Source: Thermoguttaceae bacterium
GTDB lineage: Bacteria; Planctomycetota; Planctomycetia; Pirellulales; Thermoguttaceae
Assembly: GCA_017441605.1 (NCBI GenBank)
Contig: JAFRXD010000051.1
Location: forward strand, 1-53,874
Direction: 5' to 3'
Length of the DNA: 53,874 nucleotides
The notes under the pieces: generated by a model
What the model saw: only the letters and a program-made list of their open reading frames with translations
What the model was told of the DNA's origin: nothing
Databases searched by the model: none
Translations under genes and position numbers: made by a program
Part shown: positions 35,913 through 44,523 of the stretch, one piece after another
Layout of the letters: the number at the start of each line of letters is the position of its first letter
Position numbering within the stretch: the first letter of the stretch is position 1

Positions 35913-38618
35913 TTAGACCTCCTCGCGAGATCCGCGCGCAATGGAAAAACAACGCGAAACGCGTCCGACAACTTGTTCGCGACGTCCGCGCGAATTGGGA
36001 GCGAGAACAAACGAGAGCGAGATCGATTTCTCGACCGTTTGGGTCTTTAGGGGTTCGTTTTTGAGCGCTTTTTCCGACCCGCTCGACGACGTTTCCGTTT
36101 TTGTTTCGCGAAGAAGCGTTTCGGTCGAACTATTCTCGTTGAATTGAACTAAAAACTCGTATTTATCTAGGTCCGAATCGTAAATCGAGATTGTCGCGAA
36201 ACGCGTCGACGAGTTCGCTTCGTCGTCGAAAAAATGCGAAAACGCTATGTCGTGTCCAAACGCGAATCTTTCGTCGCGAGTTCCGTCGCTCCATTCGATT
36301 TCCCATTTTTGAATTGGTTGCGTTCGCATTGCCGAGTAAACGGATAGATTTAAGTTCAAAACTCTTCCGTCTAGTAGTGGCGTAGTTTCAATTCGGAGCG
36401 TTGGGGCGGACTTTTTTAGCGACAACGAGGCGATTCCTCGCGCGACCGCTTCGCCCGCGTCGAGGTCGACAATCTTAAGGGTTACGGTTTTCTCTCCTTG
36501 CTCCGCGCCGTAACTTTCGAATGACGTCCAAGCCGTTTCGTTTGTTTTGACAAAAACGCCGTTTCCGAAATCGACATAATACGCGACATTGGACGGAGGG
36601 ACAAAGTTGGAAGAAGACGCCGAAAAGAGGAAGTCGTTTCCTATTTCAACTTCGTAAGAATCGCGATCAAGTGAAATATTGGGCAAGTCGGCGTTTTCAA
36701 TAAAGACGCGCAATTCTGTTGACGCGATAGCGGTATTGTTCGAAGAATCGCCGTCGGACTCCGACGAAACGAGACAAACGATCTTGTACGTTTCGCCCTG
36801 AGTTAGAAGATTCGTCGCGATTTGAACGGAACCTATTGTTTCCGAACAACGAGGATCGATTCCAAGGGAGCGACGCGAGCCCAATAGGACGTCTTCGGCG
36901 TCGAGCTCGCCGTCCAACGAGGCGAAAAGCGAGACGGAAAAAGCGTTCGAAAAAGATCTTCCCTTATTGACGATTTCAATGTCGCGAACGCTCAAAATTT
37001 CCCCGACGACGATCGACGTTGCCGACAACGTCCCGGGCGAGACAATCCGCAACTCGACTTCGGGCGCTTCTGGAATCGTGGCGGAAACGGCTTTGGAAGG
37101 CTCGGACCGCTCTAGCGTATTGCCCAGCGCTATAACTCGAAATAGCGTTTCCCCGTTGCCGGGCGACTTCTCTAATGTTTCGACGACCCAACTCGTTTCA
37201 GTTGTTGAATCTAGAACCTTTGTCCAAACCAGAGCGTCGGAACCGTTATTGACTAGCGCGTACACCCTATATTTTGCGCCCGAAGAATTCCAACTCAGTA
37301 CGTCGCCGGCTTTTGCTTTGAACGCCCCTATTTCTTCGTTGGTTCGAACATTGTTGGCGATAATCCGATACTTGTATTCCTTTCCAGGTTCGACTGTTTC
37401 GTCAAAGAAATTGGTTTCCAAAAGATCGGTCGCCAGATCGATCCATAATTCCGTTCCGCGCTCTTTGCGCTGAACTGTGTAAAACTCTGGATTGGAGGCC
37501 GAGCTGGAATATGTTCCCGGCGACTTTGTCCATACGATTTCGACTCCGGATTCGCTCGTCTCAACTACGGGATCGACCGGCGACGGCGAACCGTGCGCGT
37601 CCGCAAAGTCGTAATCGACCTTATATCCCATGTCCTCGAGGACTCCTAGCGTCATGGAGGTGATTGTCGCTTTGAAGGACGGAGAAATGGAATAGTTCAT
37701 TCCGTCGCGTTGGTTTAAAAAGAGATAATAGGTGCCAAGAACTGAACTAAGATGCGCTCCAAACGAGCCGCTCGCGGTATAGGTTTCCATTAAGAAACCG
37801 TTTGTCGAAGAAAGGGAACGAAAGTCCTCGGGAAACGTTTCTTGGTACCGCTCGACTCCTTTGTCGCCAATATAATTCCAAAAACCCGACGTCGACGAAA
37901 AAACGTCGTCGAGATCGAATGGCGCGCTCGACGTCCTTTCGATCAATCCCGTCGCGTTCATGTGGTTTACATTGTATCCGAAGGAATGCGCCAGTTCGTG
38001 AAGCGCCGTATTGTAAAAGACGGTTTGAACCTTTTCGCTGGGATTTGCGACGAAGTATTTCGCGTTAAAAACTAAAGACCCCGTCGCCGCCTGTCCGAGT
38101 CCGTTGTCGCGGTAGTAACCCGCGTTTAAGGACGAACCAAGCGAAGACGACGAGGCGTAAGAGTCGCTGAATCCGAAATAGACGTAAATGTCGTCTATCT
38201 CCAGTTCGGAAAATCCGTCAATGTCGTAGGGATAAATCTCGTCGGCAAGACCTTCGGAAAAAACTTCTTCCCATCGCGCGAGGGCCTGGTCCCACAGTTC
38301 GACGTATATTTGATCCGGAACGTCGCAATAAACGTAGTCCGAAAGATATTGGAGTCCCGTTTGTCCAAGGACGCGAACTCGACCGTCCTCTAGAAGCGAG
38401 TAGTCTATGTCGAAGGGATCGAGAGCGTTGGACGAGTTTTCGGCTACTATGGAATTCTGTTCGAAAGGCGAGACGTCCATAGACGAGGGGGACGCCGAGA
38501 GAAGTTCTCGTTCCTCCAGTTCTTCAAACGAACCGCGCCGATTTTTCCGCGGCGTTCCCTCGCGGCTTTTTTTCGAACTCCCGGCCGCGTTTCGAGAAAG
38601 GAAAAAAAACAACCTCAT
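35913..38618 (-). CDS. Planctomycetal extracellular protein with leishmanolysin-like metallopeptidase domain
   Basis: This 901-residue surface or secreted protein carries the planctomycetal N-terminal signature LEERELLSA (34-42), thought to act as an export or anchoring signal. Residues about 70-340 look like a metallopeptidase: HELAH (207-211) in a zinc-helix context followed by G214, a later H289 (GAHLSS) that could be the third ligand, Met307 in DGMNYS as a Met-turn, and a helix ending TLGVLEDMGY (323-332), as in M8-type enzymes. This reading is inference. Fibronectin-III-like segments (about 355-530), a CARDB-like repeat (about 545-640) and two PKD-like beta domains (about 665-850) follow. 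GAGGGAT precedes the ATG. It follows the YugP gene by 28 bases, and its stop lies 17 bases from that of the convergent C25 gene. Confidence 0.8.
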   Translation of the reverse strand: MRLFFFLSRNAAGSSKKSREGTPRKNRRGSFEELEERELLSASPSSMDVSPFEQNSIVAENSSNALDPFDIDYSLLEDGRVRVLGQTGLQYLSDYVYCDVPDQIYVELWDQALARWEEVFSEGLADEIYPYDIDGFSELEIDDIYVYFGFSDSYASSSSLGSSLNAGYYRDNGLGQAATGSLVFNAKYFVANPSEKVQTVFYNTALHELAHSFGYNVNHMNATGLIERTSSAPFDLDDVFSSTSGFWNYIGDKGVERYQETFPEDFRSLSSTNGFLMETYTASGSFGAHLSSVLGTYYLFLNQRDGMNYSISPSFKATITSMTLGVLEDMGYKVDYDFADAHGSPSPVDPVVETSESGVEIVWTKSPGTYSSSASNPEFYTVQRKERGTELWIDLATDLLETNFFDETVEPGKEYKYRIIANNVRTNEEIGAFKAKAGDVLSWNSSGAKYRVYALVNNGSDALVWTKVLDSTTETSWVVETLEKSPGNGETLFRVIALGNTLERSEPSKAVSATIPEAPEVELRIVSPGTLSATSIVVGEILSVRDIEIVNKGRSFSNAFSVSLFASLDGELDAEDVLLGSRRSLGIDPRCSETIGSVQIATNLLTQGETYKIVCLVSSESDGDSSNNTAIASTELRVFIENADLPNISLDRDSYEVEIGNDFLFSASSSNFVPPSNVAYYVDFGNGVFVKTNETAWTSFESYGAEQGEKTVTLKIVDLDAGEAVARGIASLSLKKSAPTLRIETTPLLDGRVLNLNLSVYSAMRTQPIQKWEIEWSDGTRDERFAFGHDIAFSHFFDDEANSSTRFATISIYDSDLDKYEFLVQFNENSSTETLLRETKTETSSSGSEKALKNEPLKTQTVEKSISLSFVLAPNSRGRREQVVGRVSRCFSIARGSREEV

Positions 38619-38646
38619 TGATCCCTCGCGTCGTTGGATTCTGAAA

Positions 38647-39336
38647 TTACCGTCTTCGACCTGAACTGCCTAAAAATTTCGCGACGAAATAAAGTAACTG
38701 AGATACCGCCGACATCATTGCCGCGACATAAGTTAGGGCCGCGGCCCCCAACATCGATTTTACGACCGGCAATTCGGCCTCGTTGACGAAGCCTAAGGAC
38801 ACAAGTCGCTCTTTGGCTCTTGCGCTCGCGTTGTACTCGACGGGAAGGTTGATTATTTGTAAAAAGGCGACGAAACCGAAACAAACGATTCCCGCGATAA
38901 CGAGCGCGAATACGTTCATTGCGACCCCGGCCAACAATATGACCATCGCCGAATTGCTCCCGAACGAGGCAAGGGGAACCGCCGTCTGGCGAATCAACAT
39001 TGGCTTGTAGTGTTGCGCGTCTTGCAGCGCGTGACCCGCTTCGTGCGCCGCGACGCCTATTGCCGCGAGATTTCTGCCGCTATAAGAGTTTTCGCTAAGA
39101 CGCAGAACCTTGGCGCGAGGGTCGTAGTGATCGGAAAGAACGCCCGCGACGCGCTCTATCGCCACCGACTGAAGTCCCGCCGAATCGAGCACCGCTCGCG
39201 CCGCCGCCGCGCCGGTCGCGTTGCAAGGAGCTTGGCAAGCTTTTGCGTAGCGACTTTTGAGAATGTTTTGGGCGTAGAAGCCAATGAGCGCCGGGGGAAT
39301 TGCCAAGACGAGATAAAGTAAATTGTCTTCGTTCAT
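38647..39336 (-). CDS. YugP-type membrane zinc metallopeptidase
   Basis: The 229-residue protein matches the YugP family (PF04298). It has a first transmembrane helix (about 5-22), a cytoplasmic or interface segment with SDHYDPRAKVLRLSENSY, the zinc motif HEAGH at 98-102 (AAHEAGHALQDAQ), and then three hydrophobic segments (about 121-180 and 200-225). Relatives are small multipass proteases of unknown substrate. It is the likely third gene of an aroB-comEA-yugP operon, 55 bases after the ComEA-like gene, and is followed by the large extracellular protein gene. Confidence 0.85.
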   Translation of the reverse strand: MNEDNLLYLVLAIPPALIGFYAQNILKSRYAKACQAPCNATGAAAARAVLDSAGLQSVAIERVAGVLSDHYDPRAKVLRLSENSYSGRNLAAIGVAAHEAGHALQDAQHYKPMLIRQTAVPLASFGSNSAMVILLAGVAMNVFALVIAGIVCFGFVAFLQIINLPVEYNASARAKERLVSLGFVNEAELPVVKSMLGAAALTYVAAMMSAVSQLLYFVAKFLGSSGRRR

Positions 39337-39391
39337 TTTTTTCCGATTGACTACTTAGTTTGGAGAAAGAATCCTGACAAAAACGGGGTTT

Positions 39392-39814
39392 TTACTCGTC
39401 GTTTTCGTCTCCATTGTTTTGAACTTCGCAAAAAGGACGAAGCTTTTCCAATGTTTTATTACCGATACCTCGAACTTTTTGTAACTCGTCGACCGAAGAA
39501 AAACCTCCGTTTTCCTCGCGATACTCAATGATGCGATCCGCAAGTTTGGGACCGATTCTCGGCAAATTGGAAAGCTCTTCCTTGGACGCGCGATTTAAAT
39601 CGATAAGGAACGTTATCGGACGCGGCTCGAGGACTTGTTCCTGGACTTCCGCGCGCTCGGAGTTTAATGGAACGCGCGCCTCGCCATAAGTTGACGACAA
39701 CTTGGGAAAGAAGAGAGAAGTCGCCAATATGACCGAACAGGCGGCGAGTCCGGATTGCTTCCCGAAGTTGAAATAAGATGCCGACTCCGATTTGGACGCG
39801 TTTCGCTCTTTCAT
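39392..39814 (-). CDS. ComEA-like helix-hairpin-helix protein
   Basis: This 140-residue protein has an N-terminal hydrophobic segment (about 22-37) that serves as anchor or signal. A C-terminal helix-hairpin-helix pair of the ComEA type follows: LNRASKEELSNLPRIGPKLADRIIEYREENGGFSSVDELQKVRGIGNKTLEKL (about 72-128). ComEA binds double-stranded DNA at the membrane during uptake, but many bacteria carry similar domains without competence. No comEC is seen here. It starts 15 bases after aroB stops, so the two are cotranscribed. Confidence 0.85.
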   Translation of the reverse strand: MKERNASKSESASYFNFGKQSGLAACSVILATSLFFPKLSSTYGEARVPLNSERAEVQEQVLEPRPITFLIDLNRASKEELSNLPRIGPKLADRIIEYREENGGFSSVDELQKVRGIGNKTLEKLRPFCEVQNNGDENDE

Positions 39815-39829
39815 TGGGACATTCCCGTC

Positions 39830-40966
39830 CTATTGGAGGTGGAGAGCGTCCAAAACGTCGGAAACCGAAACGTTGCGGACCAAAAAACTATCGCCTATTT
39901 TTCGCGGGAGAACAAAGTTTAATTGTCCAAATTCCGTCTTCTTATCGGTCGACATTAGCTCGACGAGTTTTTCCGGAGAACAATCGACCTCGACGCCAAC
40001 AACCGCCGGAAGGTCGCGCAAGCGCGTTGGTAAACCGAGGCTTTCGAATAATTTGTCTTGTCGCGCGATCCACGACTCGTTTATATCCGAGAAACGATCG
40101 TCTCCTTTTTGCGCGAGACAAAACGCTAGTCGAGCGGCCAACGAACACCCCAGCGCCACGCCGAAACCGTGCAATAGTTTTCCGTGTCCGATTCTCGATT
40201 CAAGAGCGTGCCCAAAGGTGTGCCCGTAATTTAACAGCGCGCGCAAACCGGAAGTCTCGCGCTCGTCTTTCTTGACTATTTCCGCTTTCAACTCGCAACA
40301 GCGCGAGATAACCGTTTCCAATGCGATCGGATCGCGCGCGTTTACCTTCTCCGTGTTTTGCTCGAGATAAGCGAAGAAGTTTTCGTCGAGCGAAGCCCCG
40401 TATTTAACGACTTCTCCAAGTCCCGCTCGGTATTGGTCGTCGCTTAGCGTGTTCAAAACTGTTGGATCGATTAGAACGCCGCTAGGTTGGTGAAACGCCC
40501 CCACCATATTCTTGGCGCTCGGCAAATTGATCGCGGTTTTGCCACCGACCGAACTGTCGACTTGCGCGAGTAGCGTTGTTGGAACTTGGAAATATCTTAT
40601 GCCTCGCGCGTAAGTGGCGGAAACGAATCCCGCGAGGTCGCCGACAACTCCGCCTCCCAGCGCCACCGCGACGGAACGTCGATCAATTTTGATTTCGAGG
40701 AATTGTTCCCAAAGCGCCTCGGCGTAATCGAGAGATTTCGTTTGTTCGCCGGACGGAACCACTATCGCGTCGAGATCGAGACCGCGCTCGACAATTGCCT
40801 GAGACGCGACTTCCGCGTAGAGGGGTTCGACGTTGTCGTCCGTTATCAGCGCGACGCGAGAGACCGAACCGAGCGACTCGACCGCGGCGCCTATTCGAGA
40901 GAGGGCGTTTTGATCGATTTCTATATCGTAACTTCGCTCGCCCAGATCTATCGGAACAATTTTCAT
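39830..40966 (-). CDS. aroB: 3-dehydroquinate synthase
   Basis: AroB converts DAHP to 3-dehydroquinate in the shikimate pathway, using NAD and a divalent metal. With ATG at 40966 the protein is 378 residues. It shows the NAD site ALGGGVVGDLAGFVSATYARG, the following PTTLLAQVDSSVGGKTAIN, and the metal-binding GHTFGHALES. This start is preferred over the upstream extension because AGGAG sits before it and the sequence then begins MKIVPIDLGERSYDI, as usual. A strong promoter lies about 75 bases upstream, divergent to fliO. Confidence 0.96.
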   Translation of the reverse strand: MKIVPIDLGERSYDIEIDQNALSRIGAAVESLGSVSRVALITDDNVEPLYAEVASQAIVERGLDLDAIVVPSGEQTKSLDYAEALWEQFLEIKIDRRSVAVALGGGVVGDLAGFVSATYARGIRYFQVPTTLLAQVDSSVGGKTAINLPSAKNMVGAFHQPSGVLIDPTVLNTLSDDQYRAGLGEVVKYGASLDENFFAYLEQNTEKVNARDPIALETVISRCCELKAEIVKKDERETSGLRALLNYGHTFGHALESRIGHGKLLHGFGVALGCSLAARLAFCLAQKGDDRFSDINESWIARQDKLFESLGLPTRLRDLPAVVGVEVDCSPEKLVELMSTDKKTEFGQLNFVLPRKIGDSFLVRNVSVSDVLDALHLQ

Positions 40967-41047
40967 AGCGCGACTCCTCAACGCGTTTGTTTCTCGCGGC
41001 GACGAAACGAGCGCGCCGCGCGCGCCCGAGTGTCCGCGTTCGAGTTT

Positions 41048-41076
41048 AGTATACCTTATTGGAGGCGAATTGACAA
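41048..41076 (-). promoter_or_regulatory. Sigma-70-type promoter of aroB
   Basis: On the minus strand, TTGTCA (41071-41076) and TATACT (41048-41053) are separated by 17 bp, about 75 bases before the aroB ATG. Confidence 0.65.
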
Positions 41077-41135
41077 GTTGCGGCAAATCGATCGCGCCTT
41101 CCGGATTCGTTTTATTCGACCGGCCAATTTTGACC

Positions 41136-41165
41136 TTGAAAGAAAGTTGACTTTCTCGCTATAAT
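41136..41165 (+). promoter_or_regulatory. Sigma-70-type promoter of fliO-fliP-fliQ
   Basis: TTGAAA (41136-41141) and a perfect TATAAT (41160-41165) are separated by 18 bp; a GAAAGT/ACTTTC inverted repeat lies in the spacer and might be an operator. fliO starts about 70 bases further on. The boxes fit the housekeeping sigma factor rather than FliA or sigma-54. Confidence 0.6.
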
Positions 41166-41238
41166 CCGCCAAGATTCCGGCTCCCGTTTATCGATGCTTT
41201 GGAGCCGGTTCGCGGAGGAATCTTGAAAACTGACGATA

Positions 41239-41856
41239 ATGAAACGAGCGCGATTAAGAATTGGTAAACGGACGCGGATTTTGGGGCTTGTCCTCCTTAT
41301 TCTCGTTTGGGGACGGACGACTTTGGTTTTTTCGTTCGTTGGAGTCGCGTTTTCGGAGGAGGAACGGACGGCTGAGTCCGTTCCTTCCACAGAGGTCGGA
41401 CGGAACGGAGACGAATTGGGGCGCGAGATGAAAACCCCCATTGGCTCGCTCGAAACCGCTCGCGCGCAAGGCGAGGGGTTCGTCTCTTCTTCTCCGTATC
41501 GTTCGTTAGTTTCGATTATCGGCGCTCTCGCGCTAACCCTTGGCTTTTTCTGGGGGGGTGTTTGGCTTCTGAAATTAGTTGCTCCCGGTCGATTTGGCGG
41601 AACTTCGAGATTGATTGAAATCGTCGACTCTTGTCCCGTTGACAGAAAAACGAAGCTACTTGCGGTAAAGTGGGGCGCTTCGCTACTGCTCGTTTCGGTT
41701 TCGCCCGAGAGCGCGACTAAGTTGGCGGCAATCGTCGAACAAGACGAGGTGGAAGCGGCGTTGAATTCAATTAAAACGCGAAAAGAAGTCGGGGCGTTTC
41801 CCGCTTTGACGCGCGGATTGAAACGCGCGGGAAAAACTTCCTCCGAAGAACGATAG
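41239..41856 (+). CDS. fliO: Flagellar biosynthetic protein FliO-like
   Basis: FliO assists assembly of the FliP ring in the flagellar type III export gate. The 205-residue protein has a signal-like N-terminal helix (about 12-36), a Ser/Glu-rich linker, a second transmembrane helix (about 92-112, SIIGALALTLGFFWGGVWLL), and a cytoplasmic beta domain with IEIVDSCPVDRKTKLLAVKWG and LLLVSV, the core pattern of FliO. FliO is poorly conserved, so position before fliP and fliQ is the strongest evidence. The Shine-Dalgarno sequence is weak. Confidence 0.82.
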   Translation: MKRARLRIGKRTRILGLVLLILVWGRTTLVFSFVGVAFSEEERTAESVPSTEVGRNGDELGREMKTPIGSLETARAQGEGFVSSSPYRSLVSIIGALALTLGFFWGGVWLLKLVAPGRFGGTSRLIEIVDSCPVDRKTKLLAVKWGASLLLVSVSPESATKLAAIVEQDEVEAALNSIKTRKEVGAFPALTRGLKRAGKTSSEER

Positions 41857-41898
41857 CGGGTCGGTTTTGACGAGCGTTTGGCAATTTGAGATGCGACG

Positions 41899-43017
41899 AT
41901 GAAACTTTTTGGTAAAAACTTCCGACAAATCGTTGGGAAAGCGAGCGCTCGTTTTTCTCTTTTTGCCCTTGCTTTGTGCTGTTGCTTCTCGTTGTTCTGT
42001 CTCGCGAACGCGCAAGAGAATCCGGTCGATTCCGCGTTCAGCGCCTCGTCGGTGGGCAAAGCCGCCATTGGAGGACTTGTCGACGCCGGAGAATTTGATA
42101 ATCGCGACGTTCCCAATCTGAAATCGGACGGGGTATGGGGGGAACAACTCGCGACTAAGAGTGGCGACGACGATTCTTCTCTTACTTCTATTCCGGAACA
42201 ACAGAGCGAATCGACCGATTCCCCGTTGGCGAGCGACGAAGGCGCCGGGAACGAAAGCGAGAATACCGCCGTTTCCAAGTCGGCGAGCGATTTTGGCGAC
42301 GCGTTACTTGAGGGACCGCGAGCGTGGTTGGATTCCGATCGAGGTTGGTTTGGAAGATCGGGAATCTCGACTTCTCTCAAAGCGTTGTTGGTAATGTCCA
42401 TTTTGTCGTTGGCTCCGGCTATTCTCCTTACGACGACTTCCTTTGTTCGCGTGTCCGTCGTTCTGTCGTTATTGCGCCAAGCGCTGGGAGCCGGGCAAAT
42501 TCCATCGAACCAAGTTATCGCCGCTCTTTCCTTCTTCCTAACGCTTCTCGTTATGGAACCGGTTTGGAGCGACGTTTATAAAAACGCCGTGGAGCCCTAC
42601 GCGGCTGGAAAAATTTCGAATGTCGAAGCGTTTGAGATTGGACAGGTCCCCATAAGATCGTTTCTTTGGAGACAAATCGAGCGCTCGGGAAACGCCGAAA
42701 CGATTAACGTCTTTGCGGAGTCCGTTCAAGGACTCGAAACTCCGGAGTATTACGAGGACGTTCCTTGGCGAGTTTTGTTGCCCGCTTTCGTATTGAGCGA
42801 GTTGAAAACGGCTTTTTTAATAGGCTTTCAGATCTTTCTCCCGTTCTTGATTGTCGACTTGGTCGTTTCCTGCGTTCTGGTTTCTTCGGGAATGATGATG
42901 TTGCCCCCCGCGATTGTTTCGTTACCTTTCAAATTGATCCTTTTTGTGCTGGCTGACGGATGGACTCTTGTTATAAAATCCTTGCTCGTTAGTTTTGCGC
43001 CGACTATGGGGACCTAG
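41899..43017 (+). CDS. fliP: Flagellar biosynthetic protein FliP
   Basis: FliP forms the core pore of the export gate with FliQ and FliR. The 372-residue protein carries the family core in its last 230 residues: LSLAPAILLTTTSFVRVSVVLSLLRQALG, PSNQVIAALSFFLTLLVMEPVW, FVLSELKTAFLIGFQIFLPFLIVDLVVS, GMMMLPPAIVSLPFKLILFVLADGW. It is preceded by a signal peptide (FALALCCCFSLFCLANAQ) and an acidic Ser-rich stretch of about 110 residues, longer than in well-studied FliP (about 245 in total). fliO is 42 bases upstream and fliQ 20 downstream. Confidence 0.95.
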   Translation: MKLFGKNFRQIVGKASARFSLFALALCCCFSLFCLANAQENPVDSAFSASSVGKAAIGGLVDAGEFDNRDVPNLKSDGVWGEQLATKSGDDDSSLTSIPEQQSESTDSPLASDEGAGNESENTAVSKSASDFGDALLEGPRAWLDSDRGWFGRSGISTSLKALLVMSILSLAPAILLTTTSFVRVSVVLSLLRQALGAGQIPSNQVIAALSFFLTLLVMEPVWSDVYKNAVEPYAAGKISNVEAFEIGQVPIRSFLWRQIERSGNAETINVFAESVQGLETPEYYEDVPWRVLLPAFVLSELKTAFLIGFQIFLPFLIVDLVVSCVLVSSGMMMLPPAIVSLPFKLILFVLADGWTLVIKSLLVSFAPTMGT

Positions 43018-43037
43018 CGGTTTTCTGTTTTGGGCTA

Positions 43038-43349
43038 ATGGTAAATATGGATAGCGCGGTGGCGACTATGGATTTGGACGGGATTGCTTCTTTGGCGCGC
43101 GATGGCGCGCGACTAGCGGTTTTGATAAGCGCTCCTATCTTACTGACAGGGGCGATTGTCGGGCTTCTGACTGGGCTTTTGCAGGCGGCGGCCCAGATCC
43201 AGGATCAAACTTTTGCTTTCGTCGTTAAAATATCCGCGATGATCCTCGCCCTCGCGTTGTTTTTGCCTTGGATTCTCGCGAGGTTGGTCGACTTTTCTCG
43301 GCAGTTGTTTGAAAATGCCTCGACAACCGCTATCTTTTTTTCTCTGTGA
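43038..43349 (+). CDS. fliQ: Flagellar biosynthetic protein FliQ
   Basis: This protein of about 100 residues has the two long transmembrane hairpin helices of FliQ: AVLISAPILLTGAIVGLLTGLLQAAAQIQDQT and the second around FVVKISAMILALALFLPWILARLVDF. The LLQAAAQIQDQTF segment is diagnostic. FliQ packs around the FliP/FliR core. A second in-frame ATG (43047) is as likely as 43038. No fliR, flhA or flhB follows, so this cassette is cut short compared with the usual fliPQR-flhBA order. Confidence 0.92.
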   Translation: MVNMDSAVATMDLDGIASLARDGARLAVLISAPILLTGAIVGLLTGLLQAAAQIQDQTFAFVVKISAMILALALFLPWILARLVDFSRQLFENASTTAIFFSL

Positions 43350-43459
43350 CGATCGCCCGGCCGAACGCTCGGTTGGACGGTTGATTCATCAAAAAACATC
43401 TGACCTCGAACCCTCCGCGTCGCATTACCGCGACCTGTTAACAATTGGAACGGCGTTAT

Positions 43460-44374
43460 ATGTTTACCGCGATCGTTAGCCCCAATAATCCGCGCGTTAA
43501 ACGCGCGGCTCAACTCCGTGAAAGTCGAACTAGACGTAGAGAAGGGGCGTTCCTCGTGGACGGCGTTAGGGAAGTCGGACGAGCTTTCCGTTCGGGGTTT
43601 GAAATAGTTGAAGTTTTTTGGGACGCTGGAAAAAACGTTGGAGCCGAAGATAAAATCAGTCCCGAAGTTGCGCTAAAGAGGAACCGAGTTGAAGGCGACC
43701 GACTCGACGAACTCCAACAATTGCTCGCGACAATTGATTCAAAAGGCGTCCCCACAATTCCTCTTTCCTCTAGGGCTTTCGAGAAAATCGTTTTTGGCGA
43801 TCGGAACGAGGGCGTCGTGGCGGTCGTTAAATCTAAGACTTCTTCTCTGGAAGAGCTCGACGCGTTTTTGGAAAAGAAATCGCGGAAAACCGGCGAGTCT
43901 CCGTTGCTCGCCGTTCTCGAAGGGGTGGAAAAGCCCGGCAACGTTGGCGCGGTTCTGCGCAGCGCCGACGGAGCGGGCGTCGACGCCCTTCTAATTGCCG
44001 CGTCGGAGTTCGACGTCTTCAATCCTAACGCCGTTCGCGCGAGCTTGGGGGCCGTCTTTCACACCCCCATTGTGGTCGCCCCGGCTCAAACCCTTTTAAC
44101 TTGGACTCGCGAACGAAAAATCCAGCGCGCGACCGCTTTGTGCGATCAAGCGATTCCGTACGTCCAACTCGATTATTGTCTTCCCACCGCTATCGTTCTA
44201 GGAAGCGAGGCTAACGGTTTGAGCGACGCGTGGTCGACCGAGTCGCGAGAAGACGTGGAGATGGGATTGTTGAAAAAAATCCGCTTGCCGATGCTTGGCG
44301 TCGCCGACAGTTTGAACGTCTCAAACGCCGCCGCCATACTTTTCTACGAGGCTAGGCGCGTTCGCTCATTTTAG
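43460..44374 (+). CDS. TrmH/SpoU family RNA 2'-O-methyltransferase
   Basis: The 304-residue protein is a SPOUT-fold RNA ribose methyltransferase. N-terminal residues (about 5-95) form an RNA-binding domain (NNPRVKRAAQLRESRTRRREGAFLVDGVREVGRA). The knotted catalytic domain has three motifs: LAVLEGVEKPGNVGAVLRSADG, IVLGSEANGLSD, and LPMLGVADSLNVSNAAAILFYEARR. The target could be 23S rRNA or tRNA; the family members cannot be told apart by eye. ATG at 43460 is used; an upstream TTG is in frame. Confidence 0.9.
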   Translation: MFTAIVSPNNPRVKRAAQLRESRTRRREGAFLVDGVREVGRAFRSGFEIVEVFWDAGKNVGAEDKISPEVALKRNRVEGDRLDELQQLLATIDSKGVPTIPLSSRAFEKIVFGDRNEGVVAVVKSKTSSLEELDAFLEKKSRKTGESPLLAVLEGVEKPGNVGAVLRSADGAGVDALLIAASEFDVFNPNAVRASLGAVFHTPIVVAPAQTLLTWTRERKIQRATALCDQAIPYVQLDYCLPTAIVLGSEANGLSDAWSTESREDVEMGLLKKIRLPMLGVADSLNVSNAAAILFYEARRVRSF

Positions 44375-44424
44375 CTCTTGCGCAAAAGCGGTCTAATTCG
44401 CTTGAGGTTTTTTCTCGCTAAAAC

Positions 44425-44452
44425 TGGAAAAGCCGTCAAACTTTGTTATAAT
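44425..44452 (+). promoter_or_regulatory. Candidate promoter for the zinc-ribbon coiled-coil gene
   Basis: TGGAAA (44425-44430) and a perfect TATAAT (44447-44452) are separated by 16 bp, with a leader of about 65 bases to the ATG at 44524. Confidence 0.5.
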
Positions 44453-44523
44453 GGGCAAAGTCGCGATCGAACCCTTGAGACGTTGGGCGCGCGAGGAGTC
44501 GCGACCTTTGAAAGGAGCGGTTT

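Noticed and set aside
40967..41086. In-frame N-terminal extension of aroB
   Set aside because: It overlaps the aroB promoter, lacks conservation, and the AGGAG site sits before the ATG at 40966.
41112..42401. Open frame of 429 codons on the minus strand opposite fliO and fliP
   Set aside because: It lies opposite two well-supported genes, has Ser/Arg/Pro-rich sequence with no motif, and is explained by codon bias on the coding strand.
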